Source of the DNA: Thermoplasmatota archaeon
Lineage (GTDB): Archaea > Thermoplasmatota > Penumbrarchaeia > JASLWR01
Assembly (NCBI GenBank): GCA_030740765.1
Contig: JASLWR010000008.1
Span: forward strand, 1 to 64,000
Reading direction: 5' to 3'
Length of the DNA: 64,000 bases
The notes beneath the pieces were generated by a model. That model saw only the letters and a list, made by a program, of their open reading frames with translations. It made no database searches and had not been told where the DNA came from. Of the stretch, positions 18,484 through 26,636 are shown one piece after another. A program made the translations under genes and the position numbers. Each line of letters opens with the position of its first letter. Within the stretch, counting starts at the first letter, position 1.

Positions 18484-19140
18484 TCAGTCTTTGCGGTTTC
18501 TGCCATCAAGAGGCCTATATAGATAATATGTCGCGCGACCCCTCCCCTCCTTTCCAATGAGGTTGCATTGAGATAAATAATCCAAATCTCTCCCCAAAGT
18601 GGGTTTCAGGATGTGGTCAAGGCTTCGCGCCACCTCGTTGCTGGTGATCTTCCGGTTCTTATTGGCCCAGAAATACTGTAAAACTTCGCTCAAACGTTTT
18701 TTTCTTTTAGAGGTTAGACCTTGAACCCGTTCAAAGGAAACCGTTGGGCCTTCCGGACTCATAACGATATAGAGACCTTCGAGATCGGCGGCCGAGCCCA
18801 CCTCCTTTCCAATAGCAAGCTTTTCAACAGGAGTAGACTCCCGAACGGTGAAAACCGGATGAAAACCGTCATGGGGAGCCAACATCACGTCCATGGCTTT
18901 CCTGGGAAGATCATGAATAACGCCGGTTTTGAGCTCCATATCCCCCAATCGGTTCTTCACGATGGAAATTACCGAAGAGATAGTTTCGGGATCTCCCTTG
19001 AACACTATTGCCACTTTCCCCTCACCCAGGAAATATCTTCCCACAAGAATGATCTTAGTTTCGCTCAACAGCGTACCCGCCGCATTCAGTGCATCCAGAA
19101 AGCTAGTGGATTCCAGTATCGCTATTGATTTCTTAGACAT
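18484..19140 (-). CDS. Bacterial-microcompartment (BMC) shell-like domain fused to winged helix
   Basis: 218 residues. Residues 4-92 align without gaps to a canonical BMC-domain hexamer subunit such as PduA. AILESTSFLDALNAAGTLL matches GMVETKGLTAAIEAADAMV, IILVGRYFLGEGKVAIVFKG matches the LVGYEKIGSGLVTVIVRG region, and GVIHDLPRKAMDVML matches HVIPRPHTDVEKIL. A basic linker (TSKRKKR) then leads to a winged helix (about 148-212: ITSNEVARSLDHILKPTLG, then GRATYYLYRP). No other shell protein or encapsulated enzyme is nearby, so this is probably a transcription factor using a BMC fold for oligomerisation or ligand sensing. The alignment is from memory of PduA. An unrelated alpha/beta fold is possible but less likely. 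Confidence 0.7.
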   Translation of the reverse strand: MSKKSIAILESTSFLDALNAAGTLLSETKIILVGRYFLGEGKVAIVFKGDPETISSVISIVKNRLGDMELKTGVIHDLPRKAMDVMLAPHDGFHPVFTVRESTPVEKLAIGKEVGSAADLEGLYIVMSPEGPTVSFERVQGLTSKRKKRLSEVLQYFWANKNRKITSNEVARSLDHILKPTLGRDLDYLSQCNLIGKEGRGRATYYLYRPLDGRNRKD

Positions 19141-19332
19141 GAATTCGCCTGTTATACCAAGTATTATTCCCCTTTGTTAACGACCTTATTCAAGTTCTAT
19201 ATTATGATTTTATCTATGTGCGCTTAAATTTCTGAAAATCATGATGTTACAAGCGAATATTTTTAGTAGATTGGCGGGAATTAACGTATACGAACTTTCG
19301 AAATTACGCACCCTATCCAGAGAGGTATGCAC

Positions 19333-20370
19333 ATGGGACTTTTCAAGAAAAGCGGATCAAGAACCGTAATGTGGCCTGAAAATGAAAAAGCAGATCAGTT
19401 GGTGTTCAAGTGCCCCGAAGCGGCACACGCCGGAAATCTGCTTGTAGTGAGAGGGAATGAATTCGCCGTTTTATTTCAATACGGTGCGGTAAAACAGGTT
19501 TTTTCCGACCCCGGCCAGTCAACTCTTCCTACGGACGGTAACGTCTTTTTCGTATCCAAACAAAAGTTCGAGGGGAAGTTCGGTACCAAGCAACCCCTGA
19601 CCTTCCATGATGCCAGGTTCGACATGGTACAGCTTCAAGCATTCGGCGAGTACAAATGTAGGGTTGCCGACCCTGTGAAGTTTTTAAACGAGATAGGAAT
19701 GGATAGACGGAGTCTCACCCCGCAGGATATGGCTGAGATAGTGCGTGATGAGGTGGTCATGGCCCTCAACCAGGCCCTTGGTTTTATGAAAAAGAAGGGT
19801 ATGGCCGTAACACAGATCCCACAAAAATTGAAGGCGATCGGAAACGTTACAGTGAAGGCGGGGAAAAGGTCATTCGAGGACATGGGAATGGTGCTTACGG
19901 AAATATCGGAACTGTACATCAACCCGCCGAAAAAGGTAAAGGATGCGATTCAGGAGGTATCGACCATATCAGCCTTCACGGACGAGCAGATATCGAAAAG
20001 GACGAAACTGGCCGCCGGGGACGCCATGAGGGATGCCGCCCGGTCCGGGGGTACTGTTTCCATCGGTAGGATAGGCGATGAAAGTAATGTTACCATAAAG
20101 GATAGTGTTGTACAGCGCTCGAACATCGGTGGTGGGGGAGGCGGAGGAGCTAGCGGTGAAACCCACATACAGGACAGTGTGTTGACTCGAACCAATGTCG
20201 GTGGAGGCGGCGGAGGAGCGGCGGCCTGCCCCAACTGTGGTGGGAGCATTCAGGCGGGGTGGATCGCCTGTCCAGCATGCGGTGAGAAACTGAAACAATC
20301 TTGTCCCGGCTGCGGTGCGGATATTCAATCCGGGTGGGTGGCCTGCCCGGCTTGTGGAAACAAACTTTAA
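19333..20370 (+). CDS. SPFH-domain protein with C-terminal double zinc ribbon
   Basis: 345 residues from the second ATG (codon 3), which has GAGGT six bases upstream. Residues about 15-215 form an SPFH/band-7 domain of the YdjL/virion-core-like type (start MGLFKKSG; FAVLFQYGAVKQVF; LQAFGEYKCRVADPVKFL). Two near-duplicate linkers follow (IKDSVVQRSNIGGGGGG and IQDSVLTRTNVGGGGGG), then two ribbons CPNC...CPAC and CPGC...CPAC. The DSVV.R.N-Gly linker before zinc ribbons recurs in archaeal proteins. It lacks a transmembrane helix and probably forms a cytoplasmic ring or scaffold. It is convergent with DUF424; T-rich TTTAATTTTTTTAATC after the stop may terminate both. Confidence 0.85.
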   Translation: MGLFKKSGSRTVMWPENEKADQLVFKCPEAAHAGNLLVVRGNEFAVLFQYGAVKQVFSDPGQSTLPTDGNVFFVSKQKFEGKFGTKQPLTFHDARFDMVQLQAFGEYKCRVADPVKFLNEIGMDRRSLTPQDMAEIVRDEVVMALNQALGFMKKKGMAVTQIPQKLKAIGNVTVKAGKRSFEDMGMVLTEISELYINPPKKVKDAIQEVSTISAFTDEQISKRTKLAAGDAMRDAARSGGTVSIGRIGDESNVTIKDSVVQRSNIGGGGGGGASGETHIQDSVLTRTNVGGGGGGAAACPNCGGSIQAGWIACPACGEKLKQSCPGCGADIQSGWVACPACGNKL

Positions 20371-20382
20371 TTTTTTTAATCA

Positions 20383-20691
20383 TTAAAATGACATGATCTG
20401 CGCGTGCTTTATTCCTTGTATCAGAAGTACGCAGTCCTGATCGACAAATCCCTGTTCAACTGCAAATTCGACGATCCGGTTTCCAACCATGTTCATCATA
20501 TCGGCGGTCCGAATGAGTGAAATCAGTTCGTCCTTTGATATTTCTTTTTCATAATAGAATCCGGGGTCCACGAAAATATTCATCTTGCCTTCTCGGAATG
20601 TCAGGCCAACAATATCTCTGTCACAAATTGCCACGATCCGCTGGTTCCCATGGATATGTACCCGGCAACAGAAATTCGTATCGATGGTCAT
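20383..20691 (-). CDS. DUF424 conserved archaeal protein
   Basis: 102 residues from the internal ATG preceded by CAGGAAAAATAAC; the track ORF starts 36 bases earlier at a TTG overlapping the MCM stop. The conserved DUF424 pattern is seen: VAICDRDIVGLTFREGK near the start, IRTADMMNMVGNRIVEFA in the middle, and IQGIKHAQIMSF at the end. It is a small soluble archaeal protein of unknown function. It directly follows mcm on the same strand, so it is probably co-transcribed with the replicative helicase. Confidence 0.85.
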   Translation of the reverse strand: MTIDTNFCCRVHIHGNQRIVAICDRDIVGLTFREGKMNIFVDPGFYYEKEISKDELISLIRTADMMNMVGNRIVEFAVEQGFVDQDCVLLIQGIKHAQIMSF

Positions 20692-20723
20692 GTTATTTTT
20701 CCTGAGTATTATTATGGAATCTA

Positions 20724-22865
20724 TCAAGTGGTATCTACAGTTTTGTATTTATTCGGCCCTGTTCTGTAAATATCCCCCAACTGGTTCAATTTTGAAAGAG
20801 TGATCAGAACCACGTCCTTTGTAATATTCTCGATTTCGCTTTGTCGGATTATTTCCTCCACGGGAACCCCTGTCTTTCCATAATCTTCCACTTCAGCCTG
20901 CAGGTCACGAATAACACGCTGAATAGTGAAAACACTGGCCCTCTGCGAATGGACCATGGAGCTGGTTATTCGATCGATTCCCCCCATCTCCAGCGAAGCC
21001 TCCTTTTCCAGGTAATATCCAATGAGACCTATAGCGACTTCAACATGTTCCAAACGGACCTCATCCGACAAGTGGGCTTTGGCGCATGCTTCCGAGAATC
21101 TTATTAGTCCCTCGAGCTGTCTTGCCGTGCACGTGACCACATCTTCCCTGCTGCCGCTCCTGATGCCAACGTAATACTCTCGTATCCGGTCCATGGATTC
21201 CTCGGTCATTACGGGAAATACGTGCTTTTTCGCATAAGCAATATACTTTTTCAGGAAATCCCGGTCATAATCGGGTTCAATATTCTCGCTGGCCAGCTCC
21301 ACATCATCCTTCCCGTATCGCCCATAGGGAGCCACTTCCCGGTATCGTTTTATCTCGCCGTATCTGTGAGTTTTCAGTACGTGAGCTGCCAATTTGTCAT
21401 CTTTCGCGCGGTCGGGAATGTCCTGTATGGTGAAGATCATGTCGAAACGATCGAGTAGCGTCGGAGGCATGTTTATCTCGTCCACCAGCGACTCCGAGTG
21501 GCCGGTGAATCGACCCATTTTCGGGTTGGCCGCTCCGAGAACGGCACACCGGGATTGTAGGGTCGCCTGGATGCCCGCCTTTGTAATTGTAACCCTTTGC
21601 TGTTCCATGGCCTCATGCATTGAGCTCCTGTCGTGAGTGGTCATCTTGTCGATCTCATCGATACAGACAGTACCCATGTCGGCCAATACGAGAGCACCCG
21701 CCTCGAGATTCCAACGCCCCTTCTCGTGCTCGTCGGGTACAGCGGCGGCGGTAAGACCCGCCGCCGTTGCGGATTTGCCAGTGGTCATTACCCCACGAGG
21801 GGAAATTTTTTGAATGTAGTTCAGCAGCTGCGATTTCGCAGTCCCGGGATCCCCCACCATTAGAATGTGCATATCACCTCTTAGGAAACCGTCCGGCGTT
21901 TCTTTCCGGACTCCGCCAAACAACTGCAGGGCAAGAGCGAGCTTTTCCTCTTTCATTCCCTGTATAGTGGGAGCAATGGAACTGGCGATCTTAGAAAGAA
22001 CTCCCTCGGCTTGGGAAACCGTCCTGAAAAGTTTCTCTTCCTCTGGAGTAATGAGTATTTCCTCGTAATCCTCCTCTGACCTGTTTATACCCCTGCATTC
22101 CAGAAATTTCTCGAACAGTGTGGACTTGGTATTCCCCCGATCCCTAAGCTGTCGAGACTGAAGAATACCGTTGAATACCACCCTATCTCCGGGAAATACG
22201 CTGTCGGTGAGATCGCCTTCCACGTATACGGTCAATCTCTGGGGTTGAGCGCCACCACGGAGTCCCTCTGGGAATTCCTGAACGTCAATGCTTTGAGTAT
22301 CGATAAAGGTGGATTCTCTCTTTAACAGTGTGAAACGGGTAGCGGAGGCTGCTCGGCCGCATCCGCCCTGATCCTTGGGGCAGAACAGGGGTTCCTCAAA
22401 ATCCTTCCGGCTCTGGAGAATGTTGATGGGGGTTTCACACCTCCTGCACTTGAAGACGGCCACCGTTACCCTGGGCCTGACCTCGGTAACCCTCCGCACG
22501 AGGGCTTCTATGGATACGAGACGATCAAGATGACTTGCACGGATGTTCCGGATGTCCTCCCTTGCCATGGCGGGTGGAATATCAATGATGTGCATTATTA
22601 GTTGTACTTTGCGGTCCACATGCATGAAATCCTTCATGGCCTGCTCTCCCAGAGATATGGCCCATCTGGGAGATTCCAGTACGTACTCGGAAAAATCCCT
22701 GTTGAATTCCACGATATCGGTGAAATATACGGATATACTCGCTGTTTGCGGAAAGCTATCGGCAGCTTCCCGGATCAACGGACCGTATTTTCTCTGACCT
22801 TCAGTCTCACCCCTGAAGAATATCCGCCACATTTCTTTTATCTCTTCTTCGTTCCAGATTTCCAT
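20724..22865 (-). CDS. mcm: Replicative DNA helicase MCM
   Basis: 713 residues. I chose the ATG at codon 10 of the track ORF because TTGGAGGGTC lies 5 nt upstream. N-terminal domain with a zinc-binding C-x2-C...C-x7-C set (CRRCETPIN...CPKDQGGC), an AAA+ domain with Walker A GDPGTAKSQLL (about 338-348), Walker B VCIDEIDKM (about 401-409), and arginine finger LLDRFDMIF. A C-terminal winged helix ends at YKTVDTT. It forms the hexameric helicase that unwinds DNA at archaeal forks. DUF424 follows immediately. There is no intein. Confidence 0.97.
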   Translation of the reverse strand: MEIWNEEEIKEMWRIFFRGETEGQRKYGPLIREAADSFPQTASISVYFTDIVEFNRDFSEYVLESPRWAISLGEQAMKDFMHVDRKVQLIMHIIDIPPAMAREDIRNIRASHLDRLVSIEALVRRVTEVRPRVTVAVFKCRRCETPINILQSRKDFEEPLFCPKDQGGCGRAASATRFTLLKRESTFIDTQSIDVQEFPEGLRGGAQPQRLTVYVEGDLTDSVFPGDRVVFNGILQSRQLRDRGNTKSTLFEKFLECRGINRSEEDYEEILITPEEEKLFRTVSQAEGVLSKIASSIAPTIQGMKEEKLALALQLFGGVRKETPDGFLRGDMHILMVGDPGTAKSQLLNYIQKISPRGVMTTGKSATAAGLTAAAVPDEHEKGRWNLEAGALVLADMGTVCIDEIDKMTTHDRSSMHEAMEQQRVTITKAGIQATLQSRCAVLGAANPKMGRFTGHSESLVDEINMPPTLLDRFDMIFTIQDIPDRAKDDKLAAHVLKTHRYGEIKRYREVAPYGRYGKDDVELASENIEPDYDRDFLKKYIAYAKKHVFPVMTEESMDRIREYYVGIRSGSREDVVTCTARQLEGLIRFSEACAKAHLSDEVRLEHVEVAIGLIGYYLEKEASLEMGGIDRITSSMVHSQRASVFTIQRVIRDLQAEVEDYGKTGVPVEEIIRQSEIENITKDVVLITLSKLNQLGDIYRTGPNKYKTVDTT

Positions 22866-22928
22866 TTTCGACCCTCCAAGGCCCCGGGTCACAGCAAATC
22901 GCTGTGCATGAAAGTGTATCAGATAGAT

Positions 22929-22940
22929 AGTATATAAAGG
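22929..22940 (-). promoter_or_regulatory. TATA box of mcm-DUF424 unit
   Basis: Minus-strand CCTTTATATACT, about 65 nt before the chosen mcm ATG. Predicted start is near 22908, giving a leader of about 40 nt. The leader contains GCACAGCGATTTGCTGTG, a possible hairpin just before the ribosome-binding site. Confidence 0.6.
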
Positions 22941-23087
22941 TTAATTAGGGGGGTTAGTGAAAGTAAAATAAGCCATAAAAATGGTACATACTAACAGGAA
23001 AGCAATGGAGCGAAGCCTCCGGCAATCTCCCAATGACACAAGAATACCTTGGAGTGTGTTTCGCCCCCAGGCTAACACAATACCCCT

Positions 23088-23945
23088 TCATTCATTTGTC
23101 TCTTTGGACCTTGAGGATTTGTCATTGAATGGTTGGAGAATCAGGTTGAGAAAATGTAGCTTTCGGGGTTCACGGTATTCGTCCAATCCAATTTTAAAGG
23201 TAAGCTGGCCATTCTTGGGTTCGTCGGTATAAAGGGAGAACAACCGGTCCCACCAGGAAAAAATGGTTCCGAAATTGGAATAGGATTCCCGATAAATGTT
23301 ACTGTGGTGTATTCGGTGCATGTCCGGAGTAACAAAGAGCTTGCGAAGAATCCGGTCTACGGGATCGGGGATATAGATATCAGCATGAGTGAAGAAGGCC
23401 ATTCCTGCCAGGCCGATCTCGAATATTACCACTCCGGCTGCCGGAGGTCCCAGGGCAATAACCACACCTGTTTTGATTCCGAGGGAGATTAGTATCTCCA
23501 ATGGGTGAAACCTGGCTGCGGATGTAACATCAATATCCAGGTCCGTATGGTGTGTTCTATGCAACCTCCACAGCGGATCTGCTCTGTGAAAAAGAGCGTG
23601 TTGTATCCAGATTATAAGGTCGAAGAACACAATAGTAAAAGGTATGGTGAACCAGATGGGTAAGTCCAGTATATTCAGTAAACCCCAGTTGTTGTTCTTG
23701 GCCCAGATAGCAGCACCAACAGGCAGGATGGGAAAAACAGAAACGAATGTAAATGCCATTACTCTCACCAAAATATTATTGAAGAAAGTAAGTCCAAGAT
23801 TTGATATCCATCTGGTCGTTCGGGGGACCGAAAGCTTCCGTCTCCTGATGACCATCTCCAGACACAGTAACAGAAACAAAGTTACGAGAACTACCGCTGA
23901 GCGGATGAAGGGCTCGTAAACCAGTATAAAATCCAATCCATCCAA
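23088..23945 (-). CDS. Fatty acid hydroxylase / sterol desaturase superfamily membrane protein
   Basis: 285 residues with about four hydrophobic helices. The superfamily's di-iron histidine boxes are intact: HALFHRADPLWRLHRTHH (HxxxH and HRxHH), FFTHADI, and PDMHRIHHSNIYRES (HxxHH). Such enzymes use O2 to hydroxylate or desaturate membrane lipids. The substrate cannot be read; in archaea an isoprenoid or carotenoid is possible. Transcribed alone; the next same-strand gene upstream (24090) is about 145 bp away. The 222-bp gap toward mcm contains only a short GGAGCGAAGCCTCC hairpin. Confidence 0.88.
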   Translation of the reverse strand: MDGLDFILVYEPFIRSAVVLVTLFLLLCLEMVIRRRKLSVPRTTRWISNLGLTFFNNILVRVMAFTFVSVFPILPVGAAIWAKNNNWGLLNILDLPIWFTIPFTIVFFDLIIWIQHALFHRADPLWRLHRTHHTDLDIDVTSAARFHPLEILISLGIKTGVVIALGPPAAGVVIFEIGLAGMAFFTHADIYIPDPVDRILRKLFVTPDMHRIHHSNIYRESYSNFGTIFSWWDRLFSLYTDEPKNGQLTFKIGLDEYREPRKLHFLNLILQPFNDKSSRSKETNE

Positions 23946-24089
23946 ATTTTCAATATCCTTTCAATTTCAAAACGCATTTTAAATTCGTAGGCACTCCATG
24001 AAAATACATATAATTTTCATCGGTTTAATCTCACTATCAGCACTCTATGAACCCATTTTTCATTTCATTCCACAATGTAGATTTGCTCA

Positions 24090-24680
24090 TTATTTCTTGA
24101 AAAAAGCTTTGATCTTATCGGGTGCAAAAGATCGGTAAACCTTCAATATAGAGCGCCAGGATTCCGCCTCCATGCTTTCAGGCATCTTCCCAAGCACAAA
24201 TCCCCCGATCAGTTTCTTGCCACCAACGTCAATTGCAATTATCGAAATATTGTCGGGATACCTCATTATCTCGACATTGGTCGTTTGTTTCCTTCTGGTT
24301 CTCATGGGTATCAAGGTGATGAGGGATTCACCTGCAATATCGTAATCCTCCAGCGAGTCATTCACCTTCAAGGGAAAATCGGACCTATCGTCGAAATAAT
24401 TACCGTGGATAACAGCCAACGCCTCCAGGGGTTGATCGAATTTATCCTCCGAGTAATCCGGAAAATACATCAAAACCGAAGTGTCATCCGGGAATCGGGT
24501 TTTCCTGCAGTCCGTTGCTGTGTAGACCACCATTAGCCTTGAGCGATCATCTATTGGGTCATCATCGCAGAAGACATGAAAAGGGGGTCTTGACATTATA
24601 TTATTCTTGAAGTTCATCCCCAGGGATATACCGTCGAAGGAGTATTCTTCCGCTTTCTTGAATTGGATTTTCTGTGTCAT
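24090..24680 (-). CDS. Hypothetical protein
   Basis: 196 residues, soluble, no signal peptide or recognisable motif. It has alternating short beta-strand-like segments, an acidic middle (CDDDPIDDRSR, YSEDKFDQPLE) and a basic C-terminal helix (APDKIKAFFKK). A good TATA box (TTTTATATACTC, about 24699-24710) lies 20-30 nt upstream of the ATG, so the transcript is nearly leaderless. This supports a real gene, but the family is not recognised. Confidence 0.6.
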   Translation of the reverse strand: MTQKIQFKKAEEYSFDGISLGMNFKNNIMSRPPFHVFCDDDPIDDRSRLMVVYTATDCRKTRFPDDTSVLMYFPDYSEDKFDQPLEALAVIHGNYFDDRSDFPLKVNDSLEDYDIAGESLITLIPMRTRRKQTTNVEIMRYPDNISIIAIDVGGKKLIGGFVLGKMPESMEAESWRSILKVYRSFAPDKIKAFFKK

Positions 24681-24887
24681 AGGACGAAAAAAGATAATGA
24701 GTATATAAAATAAGTTTTGGTGATTTTCTCGATTGGTACCAATGAAGAGAGGGTATTCCTTTGTTGAGATGAGTAATTACATTGTATTGTTTCAGACATA
24801 GAAATATTGGTTTTCCTTTGAACGTTAATAAAGTAATAGCCATAACAAATGAGACAAAAAGTCAAAGCAAATTCTTACAAAGAACAA

Positions 24888-25712
24888 TTATTTTACTTGC
24901 TCCTCACAAAGTAAAATAAGCCTATCGGGTCCATCACAATATAGAGAGAAATAGCATCCAGGATCAACTAGACCTGGTGATAATTCCCCATTATCATCAA
25001 TGTGATTAAAACCCTTGAGAAAAAATCGATCGCCAGTATTTACCAAGCCATCATGGTTCAAATCTTGGAACGAATAAAGATTAGTTTCATCAATAGGCTT
25101 ACCATAGATTTCAGAAATTGTATGGATTCCATTACTTAGATCGAAGCGATCTTTAGAATATACTCGAAAATACGTTCGAGTAACTGCACTCCCTACGTAA
25201 GGTGGATCTGAACCGCCAGATGCAACAATAAGCTGATAATCTTTATTATCGGTCCTAGCACCACTTTCAAGGTTTATGCTAGCAAAACCGTGTAATGCCC
25301 AATTTTCATAAAAGAAATATGAAGGATTATCTTTGTTGAATGAGGAATACCCCCAAGTAGAAGCGCTGGCACATAGGATACAAACGACTATTGCTCCAAG
25401 GCTATTTCGGTCAAATGATTTTCTTTTCTTATAGAACAATTTGTTGGCATAGATTATCAGAGAAATTACTCCCAAATAAGTAACTATGAGGTATATGATA
25501 AGAATGACCATTGACAATTGAAAATCTTTTTTCAATGCATATGTTATATAGGACCATGATAATAGATTTACAACTGTTATTAGTGATGATATATACAATG
25601 CAAGTTTTTTGTGAAGTCGTAATAAAAATCGAAAAGATAGGTAAAACGATAGGAATATGAAAAATAATCCTAAAATCCATAGTATTAGACTGGGAGTATA
25701 ATTAAAAACCAA
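24888..25712 (-). CDS. Membrane protein with four N-terminal helices and dockerin-like Ca-binding motif
   Basis: 274 residues. About four transmembrane helices occupy the first 130 residues; a soluble domain follows. Near the C-terminus FQDLNHDGLVNTGDRFFL matches a single dockerin/EF-hand calcium loop (DxNxDGxVNxxD). The DNA is clearly AT-richer than the flanking housekeeping genes and codon use follows. It precedes 24090 and follows 25734 on the same strand. The function is not recognised; one calcium loop does not make it a cellulosome component. Confidence 0.55.
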   Translation of the reverse strand: MVFNYTPSLILWILGLFFIFLSFYLSFRFLLRLHKKLALYISSLITVVNLLSWSYITYALKKDFQLSMVILIIYLIVTYLGVISLIIYANKLFYKKRKSFDRNSLGAIVVCILCASASTWGYSSFNKDNPSYFFYENWALHGFASINLESGARTDNKDYQLIVASGGSDPPYVGSAVTRTYFRVYSKDRFDLSNGIHTISEIYGKPIDETNLYSFQDLNHDGLVNTGDRFFLKGFNHIDDNGELSPGLVDPGCYFSLYCDGPDRLILLCEEQVK

Positions 25713-25733
25713 ATATGTTTCCTCTTTGATATA

Positions 25734-26087
25734 CTAAGTCTCGACATTACTGAAAACAATGAATCTATCGATAATAGCACCTAATATACTAAGAAAACTG
25801 ACTAAAAACAACATTTTTAACCAAAATATTCGAAAGTGTGGAATCTTATATTCATTGTTCTTTCTTAAATAGACTAAAATTATCAGGAAAACTAAAAAGA
25901 AATTGAGGGGGAGATTCATGATCCAAGTTTTCATCAATGTAGAAAAGAGGGGAACTTCCGGTTTAAATAAGAAATCAAAGACTATTGCATTTCCTGAAGA
26001 ATAATCACAAAATAATAAAATAGATATTAGGGAAAATAAAGTGACAGTGTATACATGGATCAATCGATTTCGAATCATTTGTTTCAT
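25734..26087 (-). CDS. Small membrane protein
   Basis: 117 residues with three hydrophobic segments (VYTVTLFSLISILLF; LPLNFFLVFLIILVYL; MLFLVSFLSILGAII). It starts 21 bp upstream of the 24888 gene and is equally AT-rich, so the two probably form one unit. No family recognised. Confidence 0.5.
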   Translation of the reverse strand: MKQMIRNRLIHVYTVTLFSLISILLFCDYSSGNAIVFDFLFKPEVPLFSTLMKTWIMNLPLNFFLVFLIILVYLRKNNEYKIPHFRIFWLKMLFLVSFLSILGAIIDRFIVFSNVET

Positions 26088-26636
26088 ATTATCATAGGCT
26101 TTGCATTACTCCATAAGGAATCATAAATCTCCGTACCATTTTCGAGATGTTTAAACGCCCTTCCTCCAAAGGATGAATTGCAATATATTAATCGATTTCA
26201 TGATATAAAAATTTTACCCTAAACGTAAATAATTATACACCTATTGAGAAGTCGATTATCTACAACGGACTCAGGTATCGAGGAAGAAACTCATTTAATG
26301 GCGAGAGGGGGTGCAAGAGGAGTTGTTATAGTAGACAAGTGGTTAAAAGAATATAGGCTTGTTCAAATAGATGATGATTGTGCTAATAAGATACATGACG
26401 AATGGGAAAGAAAGAAAAGTAATGATTAATCTGAACATGACCGGTTTTCATCCCTCGACGCCCACCCCAACCAATTTATCCACCCATGGTGTTGATTAGT
26501 ATTCCCATCTTCGAAGTAGGTCCATTAACTGCCACTTCATATTATGACTTCAGTGAAGAGTGGATTGCGGTTGTTTTGAATTTTCTTATGGGTGTCGTAA
26601 ATATATAAAATATGATTTACTTAGGTGAATGAAAAA
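26088..26636. other. AT-rich 549-bp gap with one weak ORF
   Basis: It contains the small ORF 26244-26429, a plus-strand TATA-like GATATAAAAATTT near 26200, and AT-rich sequence (AAATATATAAAATATG near 26600) after the glycosyltransferase stop. No tRNA, repeat or transposase fragment was recognised. It may be a scar of gene loss or acquisition. Confidence 0.4.
26244..26429 (+). CDS. Small ORF of unknown status
   Basis: 61 codons from a TTG, or 43 from the internal ATG (MARGGARGVVIVDKWLKEYR). The composition is protein-like (acidic core, basic tail DEWERKKSND), and a TATA-like box lies about 45 nt upstream. No homologue is recognised. It may be a gene remnant in the AT-rich patch. Confidence 0.3.
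   Translation: MRSRLSTTDSGIEEETHLMARGGARGVVIVDKWLKEYRLVQIDDDCANKIHDEWERKKSND

Noticed and set aside
24888-25712. Cellulosome dockerin protein
   Set aside because: Only one calcium loop instead of the duplicated pair, no cohesin in the window, and the rest is membrane helices.
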